Origin: Desulfonatronum thiodismutans
Lineage (GTDB): Bacteria; Desulfobacterota; Desulfovibrionia; Desulfovibrionales; Desulfonatronaceae
Length of the DNA: 64,000 nt
Direction: 5' to 3'
Assembly: GCF_000717475.1 (NCBI RefSeq)
Contig: NZ_JPIK01000018.1
Location: forward strand, 194,374 to 258,373
The first letter of the stretch is position 1; the number at the start of each line of letters is the position of its first letter. Shown piece by piece: positions 30,527 through 39,432 of the stretch. The notes beneath the pieces were generated by a model. The model was not told where the DNA came from and did not search any database. It saw only the letters and a list, made by a program, of their open reading frames with translations. The position numbers and the translations under genes are program-made.

Positions 30527-33229
30527 TCATATTTTTCCCTTCAGCAACAGGCTTGTCGTCAATCTGGCCGCGGATCGAAAACGCAACCGCAACAAGGAGA
30601 CGGACGGGGCCGGGGCGGCCGTCCGCGGTAGGTCGCCGGCAGGCTTTATCGAGAGGACGTTGACCAGAGCCACGGCCACGGCGGCCACGTAGGGCGACGA
30701 TTGCAAGACCAGAACGGCCATCCATAAATTGACGTCCCCATCCGCGAATCCTCGGTCAAGGGCCAGCCAGCCAGCCGCCAACCAGAGCAGGAGGCCCAAA
30801 AGCGCCTCCTGGCGGACCATGGACAGTCCTCGAAACAGACCGGACGCAGCCTCGCTTTTGGGAGTGCGCAGAAACGGCTTATCCGAGGTTGCCATTCCCG
30901 AAAGCACGGCTTTGCCTATGGTGTGCATCAGGGCGGTTCCGGCCAGAGCCGCGCCCAGGGTGCGCGGCAGACCGCAGCGCACCCGGACTTGGTAGAGCCA
31001 GATGAACTGCAGCAGGCGGAAGCCGAATGCGGCCATGACGGGCAACAGAAAAATGGACATCGGAGTGCCGATCCAGTTCGGTGTCAGCAGCATTCCGCCG
31101 GCCCAGAGCAGGCTGGCCGTGACGCAGAGCAGATGCGCCGCATCCGCGAACCAAGGCAGCCAGCCGGTCAGAAAATGATACTTCTGGGCCGGGGTCAGGC
31201 CGTTGTTCCGGTTCCAGGGCAGCAAACACCGCCAATGCCGTTTCAGGATTTGGACGGCTCCGTAGGCCCACCGGAACCGTTGGCCACAGTAGCTGGAGAA
31301 GGTGTCCGGGGCCAGCCCCCATCCGAAGCTCTGAGGCACATAGAGGGTCTTGTGGCCCGCCGCCATCAACCGCAACCCCAGTTCGGCGTCCTCGCAGATG
31401 CACCAGGTTGCCCAGCCACCGGCCTCGCGCAGGGCTTCATGGCGGATCAGGGACATGGTGCCGTGCTGGATGATGGCGTTGTCCTCGTTGCGATGAACCA
31501 TGCCGATCTGAAAAAAACCGGCATATTCCCAGTTGCACATGGTCTTGAACGAATTCGTTTCCCAGTCGCGGTGGTCCTGGGGAGCCTGGACCAGTGCCAG
31601 CTGCGGATCCCGACAAAAATTGGGTGCAAGAGTACGCAACCAGTCAGGACGGACGACGTAGTCGCTGTCCACGATGCCGACAATGCCGGTATCCGGGTGG
31701 GTCTTGGTCAGGGCGAAGTTCAGGGCGCCGGCCTTGAAGCCCTTGCATTTCCGCAAATGGAAGAACCGGAACCGTGTTCCCCGGCCCTTGCAGAATTCCT
31801 GGACCGGGTGCCACGAGGCGGATGAGGTGGTGTTGTTGTCCACCACCAGCACCTCGAAGTCCGGATAGTCCAGGGCGTCCAGACTGCTCAGGGTTTTCAG
31901 GACCATGTCCGCCGGCTCGTTGCAGATGGCCACATGCAGGGAGACCTTGGGCAGCCCGACGGGTTGCGGTCCGGAGGCGGACGGGTCGCGGCGGAGTCCG
32001 CCCGGGCTGAGCAGCCGTTCCATTTCCAGGCCGCTGGTCAGGACGACCGTGAGCAGGCCCAGATTCAGCGGAAACAGTCCCAGCCAGACGGCCAGTTCCA
32101 AACGGGAATAGGCCGCCCCCATCGGCGCGCCCGCATACCAGATCATAGTGGCCGCGGCGGCCTGGAGCAGAAGGCCGAAGGGCAGAATCACCATCACCGG
32201 AACACTGGAACGGCGACGCAGATAAACACCCAGCATCAGCACGCCTAAAAGTGAGGCAGCGGCACATTCCAGGCCCCATGTCACGGAGCGGACGATGGGG
32301 CCTGTCCAGGCGAACTTGGGCTGGCGGTGCTGATCGAAGATACCCCAGTGTCCTCCCACCACGCCTTCCATGGGCTGTTTCCAGGGTTGATCAAAGGCCT
32401 CCATCACAAAGTATTCGATGCCGAGCTTCTGAGCCGCGGGCAGGAACTCGCGGAGAAAAATGGCCTGCTTGTCCCGGCCGGGCTTGGCCGGGCCGTTGCG
32501 TTCGCCGTGACTGGGCCAGCCCACTTCGGCGACCAGTATTCGTTTGCCGGGAAAGGCATTCGCCACGTCAGCATGGCGATCCAGGGCCCACTGCACGGCC
32601 GTGTCCGCCGGGATATCCTCCCAGTAGGGAAGGATATGGATGGCAATAAAATCCACTTCCGCGGCGAGTTCCGGATGGTCCATCCAGACGTGCCAGGGCT
32701 CGGCGGTGCTCACGGGCTTGGTGGTCCGATCCCTGGCCTCCCGCAGGTAACGGCTCAGCTCCGCCACGGTCAGGTCTCCGCGCAACAGGCTTTCGTTCCC
32801 CAGGATCACCTGCTTCACGTTGGCGTGGACTTCGGCGTTGCGGAGCAGGTTATGAAGCTCCTGGGCGTTGTTCGTTCGATCTGCATCCAGCCAGGCCCCG
32901 GCGGTGACGAACAGTCCGAATTCCGCGGCCAGGGCCGGGATCTGTTCCAGGCCGTTGGTGGAGCCGTAGGAGCGGACTTCCCGGACCCTGCCCTGGAGCA
33001 GTCGAAGGTCGTCGCGTAGTTCCTGGGCACTGGGGTGGATGCCAAGAAACGGGTCCTGCCATGACTGGTATGGGCTGAAGGAAACGCCCTGAATCGAATC
33101 TTGCCAGTCCTGCTGCTGAGTTATCGGTCGGTTGAAAAACCACCAGACTCCTGAATGAATGGCCAAGATGGTCAAGATGACGGTCAGGTTCGTTGTGGTT
33201 CGGCCTGCCTGCAAAAAGTGTTTTGGCAT
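30527..33229 (-). CDS. GH17-GT2 beta-glucan synthase (NdvB/periplasmic glucan type)
   Basis: 900-aa membrane fusion enzyme. An N-terminal membrane anchor (residues about 15-33) leads into a glycoside hydrolase family 17 domain (about 45-300: 'GVSFSPYQSWQDPF', 'VREVRSYGSTNGL', 'VILGNESLLRGDLT' and 'ILVAEVGWPSHGERNG', with the two catalytic glutamates). Several helices follow, then a GT2 processive domain (about 430-680) with 'AICNEPADMVLKTLSSLDALDYP', 'DSDYVVRPDW' (DxD), 'CICEDAELGLRL' (ED) and 'QRFRWAYG' (Q/RxxRW), and more helices. This architecture is that of beta-1,3/1,6 cyclic glucan synthases such as NdvB. Probably starts the glucan operon with DUF2062 and the OpgB-like gene. Confidence 0.92.
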   Translation of the reverse strand: MPKHFLQAGRTTTNLTVILTILAIHSGVWWFFNRPITQQQDWQDSIQGVSFSPYQSWQDPFLGIHPSAQELRDDLRLLQGRVREVRSYGSTNGLEQIPALAAEFGLFVTAGAWLDADRTNNAQELHNLLRNAEVHANVKQVILGNESLLRGDLTVAELSRYLREARDRTTKPVSTAEPWHVWMDHPELAAEVDFIAIHILPYWEDIPADTAVQWALDRHADVANAFPGKRILVAEVGWPSHGERNGPAKPGRDKQAIFLREFLPAAQKLGIEYFVMEAFDQPWKQPMEGVVGGHWGIFDQHRQPKFAWTGPIVRSVTWGLECAAASLLGVLMLGVYLRRRSSVPVMVILPFGLLLQAAAATMIWYAGAPMGAAYSRLELAVWLGLFPLNLGLLTVVLTSGLEMERLLSPGGLRRDPSASGPQPVGLPKVSLHVAICNEPADMVLKTLSSLDALDYPDFEVLVVDNNTTSSASWHPVQEFCKGRGTRFRFFHLRKCKGFKAGALNFALTKTHPDTGIVGIVDSDYVVRPDWLRTLAPNFCRDPQLALVQAPQDHRDWETNSFKTMCNWEYAGFFQIGMVHRNEDNAIIQHGTMSLIRHEALREAGGWATWCICEDAELGLRLMAAGHKTLYVPQSFGWGLAPDTFSSYCGQRFRWAYGAVQILKRHWRCLLPWNRNNGLTPAQKYHFLTGWLPWFADAAHLLCVTASLLWAGGMLLTPNWIGTPMSIFLLPVMAAFGFRLLQFIWLYQVRVRCGLPRTLGAALAGTALMHTIGKAVLSGMATSDKPFLRTPKSEAASGLFRGLSMVRQEALLGLLLWLAAGWLALDRGFADGDVNLWMAVLVLQSSPYVAAVAVALVNVLSIKPAGDLPRTAAPAPSVSLLRLRFRSAARLTTSLLLKGKI

Positions 33230-33607
33230 GGAAGTGCTTGATCAAGCTGTTGAAAGACGTCAAGACAAGACGTGCTCCATGGGAACGCGTCATGGGTAAG
33301 GGAAGATGCCGCAAGATGAGGCGGAAGCGCCGCCGATGGTCGAGTACAACGACTATGGCGAAGAGAGGGCGTTGATGATCTTTCTTGAGCGGACGGGATG
33401 GGTGATCGGCTGCGATGAGGTCTGAATCAGCACGGAGCGATGGGAGAGCCCGGCGGGTTGGACGAAAACGGTAAATTGGATGGGGCTAACCGGCATGGCC
33501 GACGCTACCTTGTTGTTGGGGAAGAGGAATTGCGGCTGAGCAAGTGAGGCTTTTTCCAACGGATGTCAAGAGCTGGTCTCGGACGCGGCATCAAGCGGGA
33601 GGGCTCG
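33230..33607. other. Intergenic region between glucan synthase and GNAT-deacetylase genes
   Basis: About 380 bp between two minus-strand genes. It should contain the glucan-synthase promoter. No hairpin terminator for the deacetylase gene's neighbour or RNA gene is apparent. It holds one small plus-strand ORF (33306-33425), listed separately. Confidence 0.5.
33306..33425 (+). CDS. Possible small antisense-oriented ORF (39 aa)
   Basis: ATG 33306 to TGA 33423-33425 encodes an acidic peptide ('MPQDEAEAPPMVEYNDYG...'), with GC-rich third positions like its neighbours and a weak AAGGGAAG upstream. No match that I recognise. It may be a degraded gene remnant or chance. Confidence 0.25.
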   Translation: MPQDEAEAPPMVEYNDYGEERALMIFLERTGWVIGCDEV

Positions 33608-35368
33608 CTATCGACTAAAGAGCCCGGCGGCCAGGCCGAGAAAGAAGTGCTTGGCGTTGGTTCCCAGGGAGCGGATGCGGTAGCCGCCCTCCTGGACAAC
33701 CAGGGTCGGCAGACGCAGTTCGCCGATCATCCGACCGTTGCGTTCGAAGTCCCTGGCGGTCAGCCCCCAAGTCCCGGTGGGATCCCCTTTGGCCGGATCC
33801 AGTCCCAGAGCTACTACCAGAGCCCGGGGCGCGAACTTGGTGATCCGGCGCAGGGCCTGGGCCAAGGCCTCGCGGTATCCCTCGCCGTCAAGCGCTTCCG
33901 GCAGGGCGATGTTCAGGTTGAAGCCTCGGCCCGGCCCTTCTCCTTTTTCCTCTCCATATCCGCTGAAATACGGATAGGCGAACCGAGGGTGGCCGTGCAG
34001 GGAGACGGTGAGCACGTCCGGGCGATGGTTGAAGATGTCCTGGGTGCCGTTGCCGTGATGATAATCGATGTCCAGCACCGCCACCCGGCCATGGCGGCTA
34101 AGGCTCTGAGCCGCCGCGGCGGCGGAATTGAAGTAGCAGAACCCTCCGAAAACACGACGCTCCGCGTGATGCCCCGGAGGCCGGACCAGGGCGTAGGCGG
34201 AGCGGTAGCCTTCGCGCAGGGCCTGGGCCGCCGTCAGGGCGCAATCCACGGCCCGCTTGGCCGCCAGAAAGGCGTTGCGGTTGATGGGCGTAAAGGTGTC
34301 GATGCAGAAGTATCCGGCCCGGACCGGCAATTCCTTGGGTGGCCTGGTGCTGTTGCGGATCGGGAAAACATAGGGATAGACCGATTCGCCGGGCTTCAGC
34401 AGCGCGGAGGCCCGCCTGATGTACTCCACAAGCTGCCGGTCATGCACGGCCAGGATATGTTCCTCGCCGAAATGGCGCACCTTGAGGCGTTGAAACAGGC
34501 CCAGCGGCTCGATGGCTTTGAGAATGGAGCGGATGCGCACCGGCGCTTCCACATACCCTCGCTCATGGACGTGATGGATGTCGTGCCGGTCGTTGACCAC
34601 CAGGGCGATGCTTTTGTCCTGGTGCAGTACGGCCCCTTCCGGCCACGTCGGCGATGCAGGCCGATCCGCATCCGCCGCGACGTATCGCGGATCGCGGATG
34701 CGCACCGGATCGTCCACGAAAGAGGCCACGACCATGTCCACGTATCCCGGAGGGCAGCTTGCGGCGTATTTACGCTCCAGGATGGCCTGGACAACCTTTC
34801 GAGCGTCCCGGCGGCGCAACGTCCGATTTTGGTCCAGGAGGTCGACCACCAGATACGGCGGGCAGGTGTCCTCGGGTTTGAGCGGCGTCTCATAGGCCGT
34901 TCCGGCGATGGGTCTGGCCCCGAAGCGTTCGTAAAAGCGCAGTCGGGCCTTGTTCTGGCGCAAGATGGTCGGATCGGCGCACAAGGCCGGATCATCGGGC
35001 AGGCACTCGAAGAACACTCCCGTCAACTCCAAGGCCTTGGCCTCTTCCCGGACCCTGGCGTACAGCGCTCCGCCCACTCCCGCTCCGGTCTGCATGGTGG
35101 CCGCGGACATGAAATCCAGGTATCCGAAGCGCAGATCCGGGGCGTGCATGAACAAGGCAAAGCCCTTCAACCGATTGCCCGAACCCTCGGCGGCGAAAAG
35201 AATGGTCCGGAAACGAAATTTCAGCGGATCGAGCAACTGTTCGGGAAGTTTGGCCACATCCTCGGGCGAGAGCAAGGGGAACTGCTCGCGCAGAATTTCC
35301 TGGACTTGGGCGATGACCCTGGCGTCGCCCGGCCACGTGGCGTCCTGGACGCGACGAATGCGGAACAT
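33608..35368 (-). CDS. GNAT acetyltransferase fused to HDAC/acetylpolyamine amidohydrolase
   Basis: 586-aa two-domain protein. Residues about 1-175 look like a GNAT N-acetyltransferase ('FGYLDFMSAATMQTGAGVGGALYARVREEAK' holds the acetyl-CoA loop, 'NKARLRFYERFGARP' the C-terminal strand). Residues about 250-586 are an arginase-fold zinc deacetylase: 'RPPGHHAE' near 396, 'DIDYHHGNGT' near 433 (zinc Asp and His), the third ligand Asp in 'GLDPAKGDPTG' near 524, and 'EGGYR' near 560. 'GHPRFAYPYFSGYGEEKGEG' resembles polyamine deacetylases rather than protein HDACs. So one protein may add and remove acetyl groups on a small amine; the substrate is inferred. Five bp after the DUF1980 gene. Confidence 0.9.
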   Translation of the reverse strand: MFRIRRVQDATWPGDARVIAQVQEILREQFPLLSPEDVAKLPEQLLDPLKFRFRTILFAAEGSGNRLKGFALFMHAPDLRFGYLDFMSAATMQTGAGVGGALYARVREEAKALELTGVFFECLPDDPALCADPTILRQNKARLRFYERFGARPIAGTAYETPLKPEDTCPPYLVVDLLDQNRTLRRRDARKVVQAILERKYAASCPPGYVDMVVASFVDDPVRIRDPRYVAADADRPASPTWPEGAVLHQDKSIALVVNDRHDIHHVHERGYVEAPVRIRSILKAIEPLGLFQRLKVRHFGEEHILAVHDRQLVEYIRRASALLKPGESVYPYVFPIRNSTRPPKELPVRAGYFCIDTFTPINRNAFLAAKRAVDCALTAAQALREGYRSAYALVRPPGHHAERRVFGGFCYFNSAAAAAQSLSRHGRVAVLDIDYHHGNGTQDIFNHRPDVLTVSLHGHPRFAYPYFSGYGEEKGEGPGRGFNLNIALPEALDGEGYREALAQALRRITKFAPRALVVALGLDPAKGDPTGTWGLTARDFERNGRMIGELRLPTLVVQEGGYRIRSLGTNAKHFFLGLAAGLFSR

Positions 35369-35373
35369 GTTCG

Positions 35374-36399
35374 TCAGCTTCCGTCGTCAAAAACGTAACT
35401 GGAATAAAGGCGGGGATAGACGTACGGCTGGTCCGGGGCCGGGACGACTTCCAGCTGATCGGCAATGATCAGCGGAATGTCCTCTTCCATGAACCGCATC
35501 GCGGAAATCCGTCCCTGGACACGCACCCAGGCGTCGTTGGGAGGAAGCGGTGGGTCGGTCCGGATCAGCAGGCCGTAGACCGTGGCGTCGGCCAGGCAGC
35601 AGGTGACGGCGATGCGGGCCACGGCCAGTTCGTTTTCGGCCATGGTGCCATCATGGAAGACGAACCCGGAGAATTCCACTCGACGCCCTTGGAATCGATC
35701 CAAATACGCTGAAATAATCAGCATGGAGTCCAGAAAATCCTCTCCGGAAATGCGCAGCACCTCCCGGTCCAGCAGATCTTCAGACAGTTCCTGGTAGATG
35801 TCGCGGTCGTACCAAATGCCCAGTTCCTCGCGCAGCAGGGCCTGCTCCTTGTCCAGGTCCGCCCCGGATGCTTGCCGGTCCCAGGTCTGGGCGCTGTCCC
35901 AGGGAATCTCCTCTTGGAAGAAGAGGTGGTTGTCCGGGGGCAAACCCGCAACCCGCTCCGAACCAAAGACGCTCGGCGCTGGTGAGCGACTCAGCGAAAT
36001 GCCTTTCTTTTCCGCCACCCTGCTGTCCAGGACCTGATGCGGCAAAAAAAAGCCGGCGGCCAGGACCAGCCCGAACAAGACCGCCATGGTGACCTTGCCG
36101 GCAGGGGATGGTTCGTGATCGTGGCTGCACCCGCACCGGGCCGTCGCGTCAGCCCCCGGAACCAGCAAGGTCCACAGGCCGTGCAGGGCCATCACCAGAA
36201 ATGTCGTGGTGGAAAAAAAAACGAACGGCTGCATTTTCGGGGCCTGGTAGAGATGGATGGCCCCGGTGAACAGCAGAACGGCTTGCAGAGCGGCCAGTCC
36301 CAAAAGCAGTAAAATCTGGAACAGCCCAAAAGAAAATCTGATCCGATTTCGTCCAGGGGTTGTCGCGGCATTACGGGAACGGCGTCTCACGGGGGTCAT
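35374..36399 (-). CDS. DUF1980 / TIGR03943 membrane protein (YcgQ-like)
   Basis: 341-aa protein. Two or three N-terminal helices (residues about 20-110) with a His/Cys-rich loop 'CGCSHDHE' that could bind metal, then a soluble periplasmic part with a duplicated OB-like fold ('GRRVEFSGFVFHDGTMAENELAVARIAVTCCLADATVYG', 'DAWVRVQGRIS'), the TIGR03943 signature. ATG 36399 is the first good start; the frame extends upstream through the permease gene but that part is antisense-like. Paired with a DUF318 permease 11 bp upstream, the standard partner; together they may move or sense a metal or small ion. Function unproven. Confidence 0.88.
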   Translation of the reverse strand: MTPVRRRSRNAATTPGRNRIRFSFGLFQILLLLGLAALQAVLLFTGAIHLYQAPKMQPFVFFSTTTFLVMALHGLWTLLVPGADATARCGCSHDHEPSPAGKVTMAVLFGLVLAAGFFLPHQVLDSRVAEKKGISLSRSPAPSVFGSERVAGLPPDNHLFFQEEIPWDSAQTWDRQASGADLDKEQALLREELGIWYDRDIYQELSEDLLDREVLRISGEDFLDSMLIISAYLDRFQGRRVEFSGFVFHDGTMAENELAVARIAVTCCLADATVYGLLIRTDPPLPPNDAWVRVQGRISAMRFMEEDIPLIIADQLEVVPAPDQPYVYPRLYSSYVFDDGS

Positions 36400-36410
36400 G
36401 ATCTTTTCTC

Positions 36411-37310
36411 TCACTGGACGCCCAGGAAGTGCAAGCCCATGACCAAAAGAAAGACGGCCAGGGTTCCGCTGAGAATGAACACGGCCACGAATCGGGCCGG
36501 GAAATAGCCCACGAGCATGGCCGTGTTCTTCAGGTCCAACATGGGGCCGAAGACCAGAAATGCCAGCAGTGAGGGCAAGGTGAAGGCCGCGCCGAAGGAG
36601 GCCGCCACGAAGGCGTCCGCCGCTGAGCACAGGGAAAGGAGATAGGCCAGGATCATCATCACTACGGTGGAGGACCACGGAGCGGAGCCGATGTCCAGAA
36701 GCACGGCTTGATGCAAAAAGGTCTGGAACAGGGAGGCGATCAGCGCGCCGAAGATGAAATAGCAGCCCACGGTGAAAAATTCGGACGAGGTGTGCCGAGC
36801 GATCTCATGCCACGTCGCGGCCCGCCGCAGGCTCTTGGGCGCGTGGCCGTGGTCCATGGGCAGTTCCCGGGAAAAATCTCCTTCCAGCCGTTTGCGCAGC
36901 AGACAGACCACGGAACCGACAATCAGGGCCGCTACTGCCGACAGGGCCAGACGCAGGACGAGCACGTCCGGATTCAGTCCAAAGGCGAACAGGGTCGACG
37001 CCGCGACCACCGGGTTGAGCACCGGCGCGGCCACCAGAAACACCGCCCCGGCGGCCAACGGCATGCCCTTGCGCACCAGACTGCGGATCACCGGAATGAT
37101 GGCGCACTCGCAGATGGGAAACAGGGCACTGAGCAGTACCGCCGGCAGCAGGGAGAGCCAGGGGTTTTCCGGCAACCAGCGCCGGAAAAAATGTTCCGGA
37201 ATGAGCACCAGAACCAGGGAGGAAAACAACGCTCCCAGGAGAATGAAGGGAAAGGATTCAAAGACGATGCTTAAAAAGATCATCTTGGCGTGCAGGAGGG
37301 CGTCGATCAT
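36411..37310 (-). CDS. DUF318 (YcgR/YraQ-like) permease
   Basis: 299-aa polytopic membrane protein with about eight helices. Family motifs: 'FESFPFILLGALFSSLVLVLIP', 'LFPICECAIIPVIRSLVRKGMPLAAGAVFLVAAPVLNPVV' (with the conserved CE pair) and 'YLLSLCSAADAFVAASFG'. The frame opens upstream at 37391, but those 27 codons are the terminator hairpin of the trpB gene translated, so I use the ATG at 37310. The loop 'MDHGHAPKS' and the CE pair are plausible metal sites. Partner of the DUF1980 protein. Confidence 0.9.
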   Translation of the reverse strand: MIDALLHAKMIFLSIVFESFPFILLGALFSSLVLVLIPEHFFRRWLPENPWLSLLPAVLLSALFPICECAIIPVIRSLVRKGMPLAAGAVFLVAAPVLNPVVAASTLFAFGLNPDVLVLRLALSAVAALIVGSVVCLLRKRLEGDFSRELPMDHGHAPKSLRRAATWHEIARHTSSEFFTVGCYFIFGALIASLFQTFLHQAVLLDIGSAPWSSTVVMMILAYLLSLCSAADAFVAASFGAAFTLPSLLAFLVFGPMLDLKNTAMLVGYFPARFVAVFILSGTLAVFLLVMGLHFLGVQ

Positions 37311-37353
37311 TGGGCTTGGGCGAGGCTGGATACGGATAGATTGAAAGTTGAGT

Positions 37354-37403
37354 TTGAAAAAAGCCTTGATGCTTTGAAAGAAGACTTTCAAAGCATCAAG
37401 GCT
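37354..37403 (-). terminator. Long hairpin terminator after TrpB2
   Basis: A perfect 19-bp inverted repeat (37362-37380 with 37385-37403) with a 4-nt loop. On the minus strand it is followed by TTTTTT, so it ends the trpB transcript 42 bp after the stop. Confidence 0.92.
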
Positions 37404-37444
37404 CGGTTATTCCAATAAATTATGGTCGGCCTGTCCTTCAGACA

Positions 37445-38791
37445 TCAAACGTTGATCTTGGGGCAAGTTGCCAAGGCTTTCTGGAGGTCGCATTCGGCGA
37501 ACTCGTCGTCCTTGAGCTTGCCCTGGTTGAAGGCGTCGTAAGCTCCAAGATCAAGCAGGCCGTGTCCGGAATAGAGAAAGACGATGACGGTATCAGGGTC
37601 GCTTTCCTTGGCCACGTCTATGGCTGCCTTGATGGCGTGGGAGGTCTCCGGTGCGGGCAGGAAGCCTTCGGTTTGCAGGAACAGCTTTGCCGCCTCGAAG
37701 ACGTCGTTTTGATAATAGGCGCGAGGCTCCACCATGCCCTGGTCGACCAGGTGAGAGACAATGGGCGCATCGCCGTGGTAGCGTAGGCCTCCGGCATGAA
37801 TGGGCGGCGGGAAGTAGCCCGAGCCCAAGGTGTGCATTTTCAGCAACGGGGTCATCTTGGCCATGTCGCCGTAATCGTAGCGAAATTCGCCCTTGGTCAG
37901 GGTTGGGCAGGCCTTGGGCTCCACGGCCACGAAGCGCGGGCCCTTGCCGTGCATCTTTTCTGGAACAAAGGGCAGCACCAAGCCGCCGAAGTTACTGCCT
38001 CCGCCTACGCATCCCACCAGGACGTCGGGTGTCTCGCCCGCCAAGGCCAGTTGCTTCTGGGTTTCCAAGCCGACGATGGTCTGGTGGAGTAATACGTGGT
38101 TGAGCACGCTGCCCAGGGAGTATTTGGCGTCGTCATGAGTGGCTGCGTCTTCCACGGCCTCGGAAATGGCCAGACCCAGGCTGCCGCCGGAATTCGGATT
38201 CTGGGCCAGCACGGCCCGACCGGCATTCGTCTTGTTCGAAGGCGAGGGAAAAACCTCGGCCCCATAGGAGCGGATCAGCACGCCCCGATACGGCTTTTGC
38301 TCGTAACTGCATCGGACCATGTACACGGTGCATTCCAGGCCGAACATCTTGCAGGCGAAGGATAGAGCCGTACCCCACTGGCCGGCGCCGGTTTCGGTGG
38401 TCAGGCGGCGCACGCCTTCCAGCTTGTTGTAGTAGGCTTGGGCGATGGCCGTATTCGGCTTATGGGAGCCGGCCGGGGAAAGGGACTCGTTCTTGTAGTA
38501 GATTTTGGCCTTGGTTCCCAAAGCTTTTTCCAACCGGTGCGCCCGGACCAGGGGCGTGGGTCGGAACAGACGATAGATGTCCCAGACCGGTTCCGGGATG
38601 TCGATCCAGCGTTGGGAGGACATCTCCTGCTCGATGATGGACATGGGAAAAATCGCAGCCAGTTTTTCCGGCCCCAGAGGCTGTTGGGTGGCGGGGTCCA
38701 GCGGCGGCACCAGAGGCGGGGAAAGGTCCGGCAACACGTTGTACCACTGGCGGGGCATGTCCTTCTCGGGCAAATTGATGCGATATTCCAT
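37445..38791 (-). CDS. trpB: TrpB2-type tryptophan synthase beta chain
   Basis: 448-aa PLP enzyme of the TrpB2 subfamily, which makes tryptophan from indole and serine and often works without the usual TrpA. PLP lysine in '[19 protein letters not shown]'; '[22 protein letters not shown]'; glycine-rich phosphate loop '[16 protein letters not shown]'; C-terminal '[17 protein letters not shown]'. The longer N-terminus ('[19 protein letters not shown]') is characteristic of TrpB2. No other trp genes are nearby. AGGAG lies 9-10 nt before the ATG. Confidence 0.95.
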   Translation of the reverse strand: MEYRINLPEKDMPRQWYNVLPDLSPPLVPPLDPATQQPLGPEKLAAIFPMSIIEQEMSSQRWIDIPEPVWDIYRLFRPTPLVRAHRLEKALGTKAKIYYKNESLSPAGSHKPNTAIAQAYYNKLEGVRRLTTETGAGQWGTALSFACKMFGLECTVYMVRCSYEQKPYRGVLIRSYGAEVFPSPSNKTNAGRAVLAQNPNSGGSLGLAISEAVEDAATHDDAKYSLGSVLNHVLLHQTIVGLETQKQLALAGETPDVLVGCVGGGSNFGGLVLPFVPEKMHGKGPRFVAVEPKACPTLTKGEFRYDYGDMAKMTPLLKMHTLGSGYFPPPIHAGGLRYHGDAPIVSHLVDQGMVEPRAYYQNDVFEAAKLFLQTEGFLPAPETSHAIKAAIDVAKESDPDTVIVFLYSGHGLLDLGAYDAFNQGKLKDDEFAECDLQKALATCPKINV

Positions 38792-38934
38792 GAAACGGGT
38801 CTCCTGCTGGGTCGATGTTTATAAGTTGGCGAGTTTCCGTGAAGCCGTGAAAGCCGAAGGAGTTTTTTGGCCGGAAGGCGTGAAACTGTCAACATGCGCC
38901 GGAAATGCTCTCGTTAGGAGAGAAGACCTGTTGG

Positions 38935-39432
38935 TCAGCTGGCTGGAGGAGGGAGTCGGAGAATACGTTCCACGATGGCGGTGGTGGAAAAGCCCGGCAA
39001 CAGGTCGAGACTGAAAACCTCGCCGCCCCAGGAAGCGACCTCGATCGCGCCGACAATGCGATCCTTGGCCCAATCGCCGCCCTTGATGAGTACATCGGGT
39101 TGAATGGCTTTGATCAGTTCCAGCGGAGTGTCCTCCTCAAAAGCGACCACGGCATCCACGCATTCCAGGCCAGCCAGGACATAGGAGCGCTGCTCAAGAG
39201 GCGTGATTGGTCGCGAAGAACCTTTTAGCCTGGTGATGGACGCGTCGCTGTTCAGACCGACGACCAACATGTCGCCATGGGCGCGGGCGCGGCGTAGCAG
39301 ATGAACATGGCCGGCGTGCAGGATGTCGAAGCAGCCGTTGGTGAAGACGAGGGGACGTGGATGGGCGCGTTCGCGTCCGCAAAACGCGTCCAGAGATTGA
39401 ATTTTCGGGTGTGTGAGTTTTGATGGGGCCAT
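38935..39432 (-). CDS. rfaE2: RfaE2-type nucleotidyltransferase (ADP-heptose synthesis)
   Basis: 165-aa cytidylyltransferase-fold enzyme. 'VFTNGCFDILHAGHVHLLRRARAHGD' carries the HxGH motif; then 'LVVGLNSDASITRLKGSSRPITPLEQRSYVLAGLECVDAVVAFEEDTPLELIKAIQPDVLIKGGDW', the RfaE domain II pattern, and 'SLLPGFSTTAIVERI'-like end. It adenylylates heptose-1-phosphate for lipopolysaccharide core; here it is the free-standing domain. Start ATG 39432 overlaps the rex stop (TGATG); a longer in-frame start upstream lies inside rex and is not used. Confidence 0.94.
   Translation of the reverse strand: MAPSKLTHPKIQSLDAFCGRERAHPRPLVFTNGCFDILHAGHVHLLRRARAHGDMLVVGLNSDASITRLKGSSRPITPLEQRSYVLAGLECVDAVVAFEEDTPLELIKAIQPDVLIKGGDWAKDRIVGAIEVASWGGEVFSLDLLPGFSTTAIVERILRLPPPAS

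Noticed and set aside
36411..37391. Longer permease start at 37391
   Set aside because: The first 27 codons are the 19-bp terminator hairpin after trpB read as protein; the ATG at 37310 begins at the family N-terminus.
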